The notes below the pieces were generated by a model. The model ran no database searches. It had not been told where the DNA came from and saw nothing but the letters and a program-made list of their open reading frames with translations. Below, one piece after another: positions 8,698-16,902 of a stretch of 64,000 nt of DNA (within the stretch, counting starts at the first letter, position 1; every line of letters starts with the position of its first letter). Source of the DNA: Gordonibacter sp. 28C (GTDB lineage Bacteria; Actinomycetota; Coriobacteriia; Coriobacteriales; Eggerthellaceae); NCBI RefSeq assembly GCF_003339845.1, contig NZ_PPTR01000001.1, positions 124,001 through 188,000 of the forward strand, read 5' to 3'. The position numbers and the translations under genes are program-made.

Positions 8698-9069
8698 CTA
8701 GGACAGGTCGCCCACGGTGGGGGCTGCGGCGGGCTCGGCCGGTGCCGGCGTGATCTCGCCGTCCGTCGCGATGCCCAGGTCCTCGAGCATCTCCTTCACT
8801 TCGCCCTCGCCGTCCAGGAAGAACTCCGTCTCCTTGGGGTCGAGATGGCGCATGAGGGTGATGAGCTCGCCCATATGGGCCTTCTCCTCGTCGCGAATGT
8901 CGCCGAGCACGGCTTTGGCGGCGGGGTCGTCGGTGGCCAGGTAGTGGGACTCGTACAGGTAGATGGCCTCGAGCTCGCCGGCGATGTCCAGGCGCAAGGC
9001 CTGCATGAGCTCGGCGTTGGTCATCTTGCGGTCGACGTTCCCGGCGAACGGGTTGGCAAAACTGGGCAT
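8698..9069 (-). CDS. Encapsulated ferritin-like cargo protein (EncFtn)
   Basis: 123 residues. The helical core at about residues 16-100 carries ferroxidase-type motifs: ELEAIYLYESH (33-43) and EEKAHMGELITLM (61-73), supplying Glu and His metal ligands. After a Pro/Ala-rich spacer the chain ends in PTVGDLS, which fits the Gly-containing hydrophobic targeting peptide that docks cargo inside family 1 encapsulins. EncFtn is half a ferritin; ten subunits form an annular ferroxidase that works only when stored inside the shell. It lies directly upstream of the encapsulin gene on the same strand, with the parS site in between. Confidence 0.9.
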   Translation of the reverse strand: MPSFANPFAGNVDRKMTNAELMQALRLDIAGELEAIYLYESHYLATDDPAAKAVLGDIRDEEKAHMGELITLMRHLDPKETEFFLDGEGEVKEMLEDLGIATDGEITPAPAEPAAAPTVGDLS

Positions 9070-9264
9070 GGTGTTCCCTCTCTTTCGATGTGCCGTTCTC
9101 GGCGCTATCGGCCCGATTCTCGGAGGTGCGACGTGCTTTCCGTGTGCGAGCGACGTGTCGAGCGGCGATTCGTCTCTTACCTTTACGGATATGGTACTCC
9201 CGATATCATCGAAAGTCTTGTCAAATCATTCCCCTTATCGATAATTTCTCTCAATAAGCACAAT

Positions 9265-10080
9265 TTAAACTTCACCTTGCTGCTTCGCCAGCCGTCGATA
9301 GGCCAGCACGCCGACGCCCACGAGGGCGAGGGTGACCGCCACGGTGACGCCCGCTACGACGTAGTTGCCGTCGCCCAGCGCCCCTGCGGCCAGCGTTGAC
9401 GAAACCACCGAGGGGATGCGCCCCACCGTGGTGAGGGCGACGATGCGCCACACGGGGCTGGAGCCCAGACCGGCGACGTAGGTGAGCAGGTCCTTCGGCG
9501 TGCCGGGAATCAGGAACACCAGGAACAGCAGCAGCTCGAATCGCCGCGCGTCGCGCAGCCAGCGCATCGAGGTTATCTTCTCGGGAGGGAAGAACAACCC
9601 CACGACGCGCATGCCGAAGGCGCGCACGAGCAGCATGACGATGGCGGTTCCCAACGCGCTGGCCACGAGGCACCACAACGTGCCCTCCCAAAACCCGAAG
9701 GCGTAGCCGGCCGCCAGCTCCAGCGGTTCTCCTGGCAGGAACGCGAACACGACCTGGGCCGTGTTCGCTGCCACGAACAGCGCGCGTCCCAAGACCCCGG
9801 TTTCGTCGACCCAGGCGCGGAAGCGCGCGGCGTCGCTCACGAACGCGAGCAGCTCGGGGCCGAAGCGCACGCACAGCGCGGCCAGCACGGCGGTGATGCC
9901 CACCAGGCCCACGATGACGGCTGCGCGCTTGCGTACGAGCGAGCGGTGTCCGTCGCCGGGTCGGGCGCTCGCCGCAGACGGCGATCCCGTCGCCGCAGGG
10001 CCGTGCGCGGCCTGCGGTGCGCGGGACGCGTGCACCGGGCGCGGTGCGAGAGGCGCACGGGTTGTGGCGGTGTCTTCCAT
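9265..10080 (-). CDS. VTT/TVP38-TMEM64 (DedA-like) membrane protein
   Basis: 271 residues, ATG preceded by GGAGC. The N-terminal 55 residues are Pro/Ala/Arg-rich and cytoplasmic. A helix at about 52-72 is followed by the VTT core with the typical re-entrant patterns FLPGEPLELAAGYAFGFWEG (about 113-132) and FLVFLIPGTPKDLLTYVAGL (about 182-201), then two further helices. VTT proteins are lipid scramblases or flippase-like transporters, and several bacterial members recycle undecaprenyl phosphate or other lipids. Which lipid this one handles is not visible. It follows 57 bases after the histidine kinase stop in the same direction and could be co-transcribed with the two-component genes. Confidence 0.88.
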   Translation of the reverse strand: MEDTATTRAPLAPRPVHASRAPQAAHGPAATGSPSAASARPGDGHRSLVRKRAAVIVGLVGITAVLAALCVRFGPELLAFVSDAARFRAWVDETGVLGRALFVAANTAQVVFAFLPGEPLELAAGYAFGFWEGTLWCLVASALGTAIVMLLVRAFGMRVVGLFFPPEKITSMRWLRDARRFELLLFLVFLIPGTPKDLLTYVAGLGSSPVWRIVALTTVGRIPSVVSSTLAAGALGDGNYVVAGVTVAVTLALVGVGVLAYRRLAKQQGEV

Positions 10081-10137
10081 AGGATGCTCCGTTTCTCGGG
10101 TGCGTTCGGTACGCTTCCGATGCTACGGGGCAAATAT

Positions 10138-11904
10138 CTACCGCTTGTCAACGGCAGGAAAATTCACGGCAAAGTACGCCGTCGCGCGCGCACCGCCCTC
10201 GGCTCGGTTGTCCAGCTTCAGGCTTCCGCCGTGCTTGTCGCAGAGCAGGGCGGCGATGTTGAGACCCAGACCGAAGTGGTCTTTCGACGGCGTCTCGCTG
10301 AAGAACGGCGCGCAACCCTGCGCCAGCGCCTCGGGCGAGAACCCGGGTCCGTCGTCTTCCACTGCGAGCACGAGGAAGCCGTCGCGCACGTCCAGCCGAG
10401 CGTCGACGCGCCCGGCGGCGTAACGCGCGGCGTTGCCCACGAGGTTTTCCGCGACTTCCTCCACCAGGGAGCGGTCGACGGCGAGGGCCGGTCGGCCGAC
10501 GTCGCAGCGCGCGCTGACGTAAAGCGCGAAGTCAATGCGTTCTGCCTGCGCTTCGGCGTGGATTGCGTCCGGGTTGCCTGCGCCTTCCGGCGCTTCGCTC
10601 TCCCTGCGGCACAGCGCCCGGCCGATGTCGTCCACGGCGCCGGCCACGGCATCGAACGGCTGCACGGTCGGTTCGGCAATGAGGTCCTCCAGCTTCTGCA
10701 GCCCGCTCATCGCCGCCACGTAACGCTCCAGGCGTTCCACCTGCACGGAAAGCGAGGCCGCGGAAGACGCCAGCTGCTCGGGAGACGCGTTGCCGGATTG
10801 CAGGCGCGCGTCCAGCAGCTCCACCTTGCCCTTCAGGATAGTGAGCGGCGTGCGCAGATCGTGCGCGAACGCGGCGTTGAGACGCTTGCGCTCCTCGGCC
10901 GTGCGCCAGAGCGCGCGCTGCGACTCGGCCAGCGACGCGCGCATGGTCTCGAACGAGCGGGCCAACCGACCCAGCTCGTTGTCGCGGTCGTACGAAACGG
11001 TGAAGTCGAGGTTCTGGTCGGCTATCTTGGCTGCCGCATCGTCCAGGACGGTCAGGCCGGGAGCCAGACGCATGCGGTAGAACCGGCGCGCTGCGGCGAA
11101 GATGCACACGCCGAACCACAGGGGGAACATAAGGAACGACAACAGGCCGAACAGGGTGTTGAGCGCCTGCGCGCCCGGCGAGGGCGGCGTGCTCAGGTAG
11201 TAGCCGACGGCCGACGTCATAAGTCCCTCCGTCGAGCCGTCGCCTGCGCTTTCCGACGAGAAGAACGCGGCATAGGGGCTGTCGGGGTTTTCGGCGAGCC
11301 ACGCGTCGAACTGCTCGCGCGCCCATGCGTCGTAAGCGGGCAGGTTCGATACGGTAACGTCCGAGCCGAAGCCTCCTTCGCTCGACGCTTCGCCGTAACC
11401 GGGCCCGAAAGAGCCGGACTCGGAGGAGCTGGAAGAGAACGAATAGTCGCTCGCGTCCGTGACGCCGGTTTCGGCGGACAGGTCTTCCCGGGCGATCGAC
11501 TCCATGCCGTTGCGCATCGTTTGCACGAACGCCGAGCTGCCGTCGATCGACATCTCGATCGTGCGGGCGGGCACGAGGGCGTCGGCGTCCTTGTCGTAGA
11601 GGTAGAGGCCCGAAACCTCGTAGGCATCTGCGGTCACCTCGTTCTGCAAACCGCCGAACAGGGATCCCGTCGCGGTGGAAAGCACGAGCGCGGCCAGCAG
11701 GAACGCCAGCATGTACACCATGAACGAGGTTTTGAGCGAGGCGTTGCGCCACCGCTCGCGCAAACGGGCGATGCGCCCGGGGCGCCTACCCGGCGTTCGC
11801 CCGACGGGCGCCCCGGCAGGCGGCGTTCCCGCGTTCGGCGTCGTCGGCGGGCTGCTCGCTGCCGTTGCGGCCTGCGGCCCTGCACCCGAGCGGTTCTTTC
11901 TCAT
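10138..11904 (-). CDS. Two-component sensor histidine kinase
   Basis: 588 residues. The start ATG (11902-11904) overlaps the stop of the response regulator gene (ATGA), which fixes it against a longer open frame. A Pro/Arg-rich cytoplasmic N-terminus is followed by TM1 (about 58-80), an extracytoplasmic sensor region of roughly 170 residues rich in Ser/Gly/Glu without a recognised fold, TM2, a HAMP-like linker, the phosphoacceptor motif FAHDLRTPLT, and an HATPase domain with VGNAARYA, DDGPGFSPEA and GLGLNIAALL. It phosphorylates the partner regulator in response to an unknown outside signal. The Ser/Gly-rich sensor is unusual and may lie in the cell-wall space. Confidence 0.93.
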   Translation of the reverse strand: MRKNRSGAGPQAATAASSPPTTPNAGTPPAGAPVGRTPGRRPGRIARLRERWRNASLKTSFMVYMLAFLLAALVLSTATGSLFGGLQNEVTADAYEVSGLYLYDKDADALVPARTIEMSIDGSSAFVQTMRNGMESIAREDLSAETGVTDASDYSFSSSSSESGSFGPGYGEASSEGGFGSDVTVSNLPAYDAWAREQFDAWLAENPDSPYAAFFSSESAGDGSTEGLMTSAVGYYLSTPPSPGAQALNTLFGLLSFLMFPLWFGVCIFAAARRFYRMRLAPGLTVLDDAAAKIADQNLDFTVSYDRDNELGRLARSFETMRASLAESQRALWRTAEERKRLNAAFAHDLRTPLTILKGKVELLDARLQSGNASPEQLASSAASLSVQVERLERYVAAMSGLQKLEDLIAEPTVQPFDAVAGAVDDIGRALCRRESEAPEGAGNPDAIHAEAQAERIDFALYVSARCDVGRPALAVDRSLVEEVAENLVGNAARYAAGRVDARLDVRDGFLVLAVEDDGPGFSPEALAQGCAPFFSETPSKDHFGLGLNIAALLCDKHGGSLKLDNRAEGGARATAYFAVNFPAVDKR

Positions 11905-12599
11905 GCGCGCCACCGGTAGCCCATGCCCCATACCGTTTCCACGGGATCGCGCTCGACGCCGGCCGCGGCCAGCTTGTTGCGGATGCGCCTGATGTGCTCG
12001 GTGACCACCTGCGAGTCGCTTTCGCTTTCCCAGCCGCCCACGCGCTCGTGGATGCGGTCGCGGTCGAACACCTGGCCGGGATGCTTCGACAGGAACGCCA
12101 CGATGTCGAACTCGCGACGCGTGAAGTCTACAGGTGCGCCCGCCACCGCAACCGTGCGGGTGCGGTAGTCGACGGCCACGTCGCCGTCGAAGCGCACTTC
12201 GGCTTTCACCTGCTGGCGTTGGTCGCGCGCGAGATGGGCGTCCACGCGCGCGCCCAGCACGGCCAGCGAGAACGGCTTGAGCACGTAATCGTCGGCACCG
12301 CAGGCGAAGCCCTCGAGCGCGTCCACGTCCTCCACGCGCGCGGTGAGGAACAGGATGGGGCAGGTGAGGTGCTCGCGCAGACGGCGGCACACCTCGAATC
12401 CGTCGAGGAGGGGCATGCCCACGTCCAGCAGCACGAGGTCCGGGGCGTGCGCGGCCTGCTCGAGCGCCTCTTGGCCGCTGCCCGCTTCGAGCACGCGAAA
12501 ACCCCGACCGGTGAAGTACTCGGCCAGCATCTCAACGATTTCAGGTTCGTCGTCGGCGACGAGCAGCGTCGTTTGGCGCTCGCGCTCGCGTTCGGTCAT
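11901..12599 (-). CDS. OmpR/PhoB-family response regulator
   Basis: 232 residues. The ATG at 12597-12599 has GGAG upstream and starts MTERERERQTTLLVADDEPE; an upstream in-frame extension is ignored. The receiver domain (10-125) has the acidic pair at D16/D17, phosphoacceptor D59 in LVLLDVGMP, and the switch lysine in YVLKPFS. The C-terminal winged helix (about 140-230) shows VDFTRREFDIVAFLSKHPGQ and TEHIRRIRNKL. It overlaps the kinase gene by four bases. The targets are unknown. The neighbouring VTT protein is a candidate by position only. Confidence 0.94.
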   Translation of the reverse strand: MTERERERQTTLLVADDEPEIVEMLAEYFTGRGFRVLEAGSGQEALEQAAHAPDLVLLDVGMPLLDGFEVCRRLREHLTCPILFLTARVEDVDALEGFACGADDYVLKPFSLAVLGARVDAHLARDQRQQVKAEVRFDGDVAVDYRTRTVAVAGAPVDFTRREFDIVAFLSKHPGQVFDRDRIHERVGGWESESDSQVVTEHIRRIRNKLAAAGVERDPVETVWGMGYRWRA

Positions 12600-12749
12600 G
12601 GTCGCGCGCTCCTTCGTGGCATCGGTTCGCCCTGCCTGCGGGCGCTCAAAGGCCGAGCATAGCACGAGAATGTCGACAAACCATCAACGCCGTCGCCTTG
12701 CACGGATAAGCGAGAATCGGGCCGGCACAGGCGTCGATGGATCTCATGC

Positions 12750-12779
12750 GTCCCAAAAGGGATCATTCCCTTTTGGGAC
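12750..12779. repeat. Perfect inverted repeat, possible terminator
   Basis: 13-base perfect stem GTCCCAAAAGGGA / TCCCTTTTGGGAC with a four-base loop TCAT, 39 bases downstream of the universal stress protein stop. No T-run follows on either strand, so it may act as a terminator or as an RNA-stabilising 3' hairpin. Confidence 0.6.
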
Positions 12780-12818
12780 ATGGGTCATCGGGTGCCGAAA
12801 CGACGGCGGGGACTCCGA

Positions 12819-13304
12819 CTAGCCCTCCGTGCGCTGCTTCACCACCAGCACGGGCGCGTTCGCTTGGCGCAGCACGTGGCTGCTCACGCTGCCCAGCATG
12901 CCGCGCAGCGCGCCCAGGCCGCGCGATCCCATGATGATCAGGTCGCAAGCGTGGTCTTCGGCGTAGGCCACGATCTGCTCGCCGGGAACCGTTTCCTCCA
13001 GAAGCTCGATGGTTATCTCGTTCATCAGGCCTTTGAGCAGGCGGTCGATCTTCTTGTGCAAGGCCGCGTCGGCCTCGTTCACGGCTTCGTCGTAATGGGC
13101 GTGCAGCAGCACGGAGGACAGCTCGTCGGTGGTGTTGCGCCCTTCCTTCTCCAGCCGTTCGATAACCAGCTGCTCCGTGTCGACGATCTGGATGATGCGC
13201 AGCGCCGCTCCCGGGTCTTCACGTGCGTAGCGCACGGCCTCCGCGAGCGCGGCCTGCGCCGACTCCGATCCGTCGTAGGGAACCAGGATGTTGTCGTAAA
13301 GCAT
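12819..13304 (-). CDS. Universal stress protein (UspA family)
   Basis: 161 residues with a single Usp domain. It begins MLYDNILVPYDGSESAQAAL (strand 1 and the Asp-containing nucleotide loop) and ends with the ATP-type binding motif GSRGLGALRGMLGSVSSHVL followed by APVLVVKQ, which places it with the ATP-binding Usp subgroup. AAAGGGG precedes the ATG at a suitable distance. Such proteins support survival under starvation, anaerobic or redox stress, with varied mechanisms. It is a single gene on the minus strand with an inverted repeat after the stop. Confidence 0.93.
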   Translation of the reverse strand: MLYDNILVPYDGSESAQAALAEAVRYAREDPGAALRIIQIVDTEQLVIERLEKEGRNTTDELSSVLLHAHYDEAVNEADAALHKKIDRLLKGLMNEITIELLEETVPGEQIVAYAEDHACDLIIMGSRGLGALRGMLGSVSSHVLRQANAPVLVVKQRTEG

Positions 13305-13494
13305 GGACGCAGCCCCTTTCCGCCAGGCGCCGTTGCGGGCGCTCGATCATGTTGCGTCCAGTATAGCAGCAGCGCCTGGTGCCGTGGGCCGCTTCCGATG
13401 CGACGGTCGGGGTGCTGCGGTTGGGGCCCGCCGGTGAAGCAGGCGCCGGTTGCCGTGCGCCGCTTCGGGCGCGCCGACGGAGGGAGGGGGCTGC

Positions 13495-14328
13495 CTAGGG
13501 CGTTACCAGCTCGAAGCTTGTGCACGCTTCGGCTTCGAGAAGCGTTCGCCCTCCTTTGACGAAGCGGAAGCGCGCGGGCACGGCGGGGCTTTCCCGGATG
13601 GGCCGCTCCATGGAACCCTGAGCTGGTGCCTGCAGACGATGCCCCTCCGCCTTCGGCAGCTCCACCCGCAGGGACATGTCGCCTTGCCTCACTTCCACCA
13701 GCGCATCGTTCGCTTCCACGATGCGCACGCCGCGGTACGTGGCGAACCGGTGCTCGGTTCCCGCGATCCACACCACGCCGATGCAGCCGGTGAAGCACAC
13801 GCCGGCCAGGGGTATCTCGGCCAGCGCGAGCATGACCGAGGCCGCGCAGTCGAAGTCGCAGCTTTGGATCCACGTGTACCCGCGGGGGAAGCTGTGCCCG
13901 CGGTCGCCCTCCATGTACCCCTTGCCCTTGTCGAAGCGCAGCATGCGGCCATCGAGCTCCACCTGTCCGTCGACGCGATGCCTCATGCTGAACACGGTGT
14001 GCTTCGTCTCCATGGGAAGGAGGGCGAACGGCCCCATGATGTCGGAGCGCAGCGGGGCGAGCTCGCGGTAGAGCAGGCGGCCGGAGAGGCGGATGCCCGG
14101 CGCGTCCACGTCCAGCATCATGCCGCGCGGCGAGAACAGGCTTCTTCCCACTCGCATGCTGCGGTTCTTGGTCAGGCGGAAGTCCTCCAGCGCGTAGGGC
14201 ACGTAACGGGCGCCGCTCGCCGTGACCACCTGGATGAACGCCTCGTCTTGAGCGCGGCCGGGGATGACGGCGAGGACGTCGTCTCCTTGCTGCTGCTTCA
14301 TGTACCAACCTTCGTAGTACGGTTTCAT
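13495..14328 (-). CDS. Tocopherol cyclase-like (lipocalin-type) protein
   Basis: 277 residues starting at the ATG at 14326-14328 with GAGGAG five bases upstream. The opening KPYYEGWYMKQQ and later motifs FSMRHRVDGQVEL and KGKGYMEGDRGHSFPRGYTW match the tocopherol-cyclase family, in which the YYEGWY and EGDRG-x-SFP elements are conserved from plants to bacteria. Bacterial members are not known to make tocopherol, and their substrate is open. No signal peptide is present, so it is cytoplasmic. It is divergent from the hsmA-like gene, and the 250-bp gap holds the operators described below. Family is well supported, function is not. Confidence 0.8.
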   Translation of the reverse strand: MKPYYEGWYMKQQQGDDVLAVIPGRAQDEAFIQVVTASGARYVPYALEDFRLTKNRSMRVGRSLFSPRGMMLDVDAPGIRLSGRLLYRELAPLRSDIMGPFALLPMETKHTVFSMRHRVDGQVELDGRMLRFDKGKGYMEGDRGHSFPRGYTWIQSCDFDCAASVMLALAEIPLAGVCFTGCIGVVWIAGTEHRFATYRGVRIVEANDALVEVRQGDMSLRVELPKAEGHRLQAPAQGSMERPIRESPAVPARFRFVKGGRTLLEAEACTSFELVTP

Positions 14329-14426
14329 GCGCGCTCCTCGCATCGGGAAGCGACGATGGTACCATCCCCGACTCCATGACGCAGCGGGCGTCACGTGCCT
14401 GTTCTCAAGGCGATGACGCCATGAAA

Positions 14427-14506
14427 TGAACAATGTTCATAAAGCGCTTGCATTCTTCGGCGCCACCGCTATAATGAACGCCGTTCAGAAAAGTGAACAA
14501 TGTTCA
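14427..14506 (+). promoter_or_regulatory. Promoter of the hsmA-like gene with three operator-like palindromes
   Basis: A good sigma-70-type promoter, TTGCAT (14448-14453), 16 bases, TATAAT (14470-14475). Three related palindromes surround it: TGAACAATGTTCA at 14427-14439, TGAACGCCGTTCA at 14475-14487 (touching the -10) and TGAACAATGTTCA at 14494-14506. Arms TGAAC/GTTCA are shared. The arrangement suggests repression by a dimeric TetR- or MarR-like protein. The regulator is not evident next door. Confidence 0.75.
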
Positions 14507-14576
14507 TCTTGAAGCAAAGAATCACGACCAAGGCCTGTTCTCCCAGAGCCTGCCCTATGAAAGGAAGCGATCTACC

Positions 14577-15074
14577 ATGTCCATTCAATTGATATTGGCG
14601 ACGGCCACCATCAGCCTCGCGCTCGTGTTCTACACCATCGGGGTGTTCGACGAGCGTCGGCACTCGCTCACGAAGCGCAACCTCGTCCTGTTCTGGACGG
14701 GATTCGCCTTCGACACGACGGGCACCACCATCATGACGCTCATGGCGCAAAACGGCGGCGATGCCGCCTTGGGAATGCACGCCGCCTCCGGCGTGCTCGC
14801 CATCGTGCTCATGGCCGCGCACGCCACCTGGGCAACCGTCACCTACGTTCGGGGCAGCGAGCGCGCCAAGCAGCGCTTCCACACGTTCAGCATCGTGGTG
14901 TGGCTGTTCTGGCTCATGCCGTACACGCTGGGCGTCCTGCAGGGCGTGCCCATGCTGCACCTGGCCAACCTGCAGGCCGGCATAGGCTCCCTTGCCGTGG
15001 TGGGCGCCGCCGGCCTCGCAGTCGCCCTCACCGCCCTGCGCGGCCGCAAGCACCATCATTCGCATCGCGCCTGA
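14577..15074 (+). CDS. HsmA-type small membrane protein (TIGR03987-like)
   Basis: 165 residues with four to five hydrophobic helices (about 4-22, 32-53, 62-88, 98-118, 128-150). The start ATG at 14577 has AAAGGAAG upstream and gives MSIQLILATATISLALVFY. An in-frame upstream ATG at 14493 lies inside the operator region and is unlikely to be used. The His/Thr-rich helix segments FDTTGTTIMTLMA and GMHAASGVLAIVLMAAH are typical of the HsmA family, whose role is unclear. Those residues could hold heme or metal (inference). The gene is under a strong, apparently repressible promoter. Confidence 0.75.
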   Translation: MSIQLILATATISLALVFYTIGVFDERRHSLTKRNLVLFWTGFAFDTTGTTIMTLMAQNGGDAALGMHAASGVLAIVLMAAHATWATVTYVRGSERAKQRFHTFSIVVWLFWLMPYTLGVLQGVPMLHLANLQAGIGSLAVVGAAGLAVALTALRGRKHHHSHRA

Positions 15075-15368
15075 AGCGGTGGGCTTTGGAATGCCAGACA
15101 AGTTTTTGCCGTGCCGGCCTTCTGGGTTGCGGGACGACGCCCCGGCAATTCGACCAAGCATGCGATCGAGATAGTTTTGAAGAAAGACGGAAGAAGCACT
15201 GCCCGGTCTTAGGAGGCGCTGCTGAAGCGCATTATGGCGGGATGCTTCCGAAGCGCGACCGAAGGTTTACAATACGTTGAGAGACCATTCAAGACAACAA
15301 TCGTCATCCATACGGGCCATGGCAAGCAATTTGGCCTATCTTCACCAACCTCGCGAAGGAGAGCCGCG

Positions 15369-16580
15369 ATGCCTACCGTAGTAATCGCTGGAGTCATAGA
15401 AAAGAAAGGGAAAGTGCTCCTTGCCAGGCGTGGGCCTGGAAGACCGCATGCCGGGCTCTGGGAATTCCCCGGTGGAAAGATTGAAGAAGGCGAGACCGAG
15501 CAACGATGCCTTGAACGCGAGCTCAAAGAGGAGCTCGGTCTGCTTGGGCGTGCTAGGAGGTTCATTGCCCAATCTCGCTGCGTTTGCGAGGATGGAAGCG
15601 AGATCCTTTTGCGCGCTCTTCTATTCGAACCCCACACGCTGGACGACCTTGAGCTGCGCGTCCATGATCGGTATGAATGGACGGACCTGTCTTCGCTGGA
15701 GCTCAAGGAGCTAGCTCCTGCGGATATAGAGATAGCCGAAAAAACGAAGGACTTCTTCCTTAACTTTAAAACCACGTTCGAAGTGGGCAAGATCGTGACT
15801 GGCGCCGAGATCGAGGAGGAGTTCCTTTGCAGCCTCCAAAGCGGGATGTGCCGCTCGAGGCGTACGGGAACCTTATGTTTGATCAGCAAGCATTCTACTG
15901 ACGTCGTGTACGAGGATCGTTGGGAAGACGATGTTTTGTATTACACGGGGATGGGCCAAGTCGGCGATCAGAAGATGGACAGGCAGAACCTCACCCTCAA
16001 GGAGTCTCAGACAAACGGGGTTCAGGTGCATCTCTTCGAGTTCTTTGAAAACGTTGGTTACCTCTATCGCGGCAGAGTCCATCTGATTGACGAGCCTTTT
16101 CGGGAGCATCAAAAGGACCGCGAAGGGAACGTTCGTTTAGTGTGGGTGTTTCCGCTTGAGCTTATGGAAAGCGATGGCGCGGTCCCGGAGAAATTTATCA
16201 AAGAAACTTTTGAGAAAAGGGACCGCAGGGCAAGAAAGAAGACGAACGAGGAGCTTGCCTCCCTCGTTTCGGAAGGCACCGGAAAGGCAAGCCGACGCAG
16301 GGCTATATCTGAAGAGTACGTTCGCGACCCGCATGTCGCGGAATATGCGAAACGACGGGCGCACGGTGTTTGCCAGCTTTGCGGAAAGGCGGCGCCCTTT
16401 AAGAGGCCCAACGGAGAAGCGTATTTGGAATGCCATCATGTGGAGTGGCTTTCCCGAGGAGGAACGGACTCCGTGCAAAACACGGTTGCGTTGTGCCCGA
16501 ATTGCCACCGCAAGATGCATGTGCTCGACAGCGATGAAGACAGGGCCGCTTTGCTGGAAAAGGCCCAGGAAGATTTATAG
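15369..16580 (+). CDS. Nudix hydrolase - SRA-like - HNH endonuclease fusion (probable modification-dependent nuclease)
   Basis: 403 residues; ATG at 15369 preceded by AAGGAG. Residues 1-130 are a MutT-like Nudix domain with a complete Nudix box (G36, E42, R50-E51, E54-E55, G57). Residues about 170-265 match the SRA-type recognition domain of ScoMcrA-like restriction enzymes (VYEDRWEDDVLYYTGMGQVG, later LVWVFPLEL). Residues 330-385 are an HNH nuclease with C335/C338, H356-H357 and C376/C379-H380, the zinc and catalytic residues. Expected role: cutting DNA that carries modified bases, with the Nudix part acting on a modified or oxidised nucleotide. The combination is unusual. The gene is more AT-rich than its neighbours and lies beside a tRNA gene, both signs of transfer. 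Confidence 0.85.
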   Translation: MPTVVIAGVIEKKGKVLLARRGPGRPHAGLWEFPGGKIEEGETEQRCLERELKEELGLLGRARRFIAQSRCVCEDGSEILLRALLFEPHTLDDLELRVHDRYEWTDLSSLELKELAPADIEIAEKTKDFFLNFKTTFEVGKIVTGAEIEEEFLCSLQSGMCRSRRTGTLCLISKHSTDVVYEDRWEDDVLYYTGMGQVGDQKMDRQNLTLKESQTNGVQVHLFEFFENVGYLYRGRVHLIDEPFREHQKDREGNVRLVWVFPLELMESDGAVPEKFIKETFEKRDRRARKKTNEELASLVSEGTGKASRRRAISEEYVRDPHVAEYAKRRAHGVCQLCGKAAPFKRPNGEAYLECHHVEWLSRGGTDSVQNTVALCPNCHRKMHVLDSDEDRAALLEKAQEDL

Positions 16581-16632
16581 CTGTAGGCGCCGTCAATTTA
16601 CCGTGGTCGTGTTTCGCGCGACCGCAGATATC

Positions 16633-16676
16633 GCGCTCAGAGGCTTAACGCACCCAGGCGTCAAGCCTCTGAGCGC
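16633..16676. repeat. 14-base perfect inverted repeat downstream of the Nudix-HNH gene
   Basis: GCGCTCAGAGGCTT (16633-16646) and its exact reverse complement (16663-16676), separated by 16 bases. There is no T-run after it. It could be a 3' hairpin of the Nudix-HNH mRNA or a relic of a mobile element; the sequence does not decide. Confidence 0.6.
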
Positions 16677-16787
16677 CTCAGCGGCCTGTAAGGACGTTTC
16701 TGTCGTGTGCTTACGGTGGATTTGGTCTTTTCGGAGAATTCGACCCGATTTTTTACCCGGCCGAAAAACCGCCCGAGAACAAAGAAA

Positions 16788-16825
16788 CAGGTCAGACGGC
16801 TTTCACCATCTGACCTGCACTTTTT
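16788..16825. terminator. Terminator between the Nudix-HNH gene and tRNA-Thr
   Basis: Nine-base stem CAGGTCAGA / TCTGACCTG (16788-16796, 16809-16817) with a 12-base loop. The plus strand continues CACTTTTTC and the minus strand continues TTTCTTTGTTC, so it can stop both the rightward gene and the leftward tRNA transcript. Confidence 0.75.
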
Positions 16826-16826
16826 C

Positions 16827-16902
16827 TGGAGCCAACGAGCGGATTCGAACCGCTGACCTACGCATTACGAGTGCGTTGCTCTACCAGCTGAGCCACGTTG
16901 GC
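16827..16902 (-). tRNA. tRNA-Thr, anticodon CGT, CCA encoded
   Basis: The reverse strand folds as a cloverleaf. The acceptor stem is GCCAACG/CGTTGGC with discriminator T and encoded CCA. The D-arm contains GGCTCAGCTGGTAGAGC, the anticodon stem ACGCA/TGCGT has loop CTCGTAA (anticodon CGT), and the T-arm contains GGTTCGAATCC. 76 bases including CCA. Reads threonine codon ACG. Its 3' end faces the AT-richer nuclease gene. Confidence 0.96.

Noticed and set aside
9070-9264. Fur- or DtxR-like box upstream of the encapsulated ferritin gene
   Set aside because: ATTATCGATAAG is suggestive, but agreement with either consensus is too weak and no matching -35/-10 pair could be placed.
16827-16902. tRNA-Thr 3' end as an attachment site of an integrated island
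   Set aside because: No second copy of the tRNA 3' end was found left of the Nudix-HNH gene, and no integrase is present.
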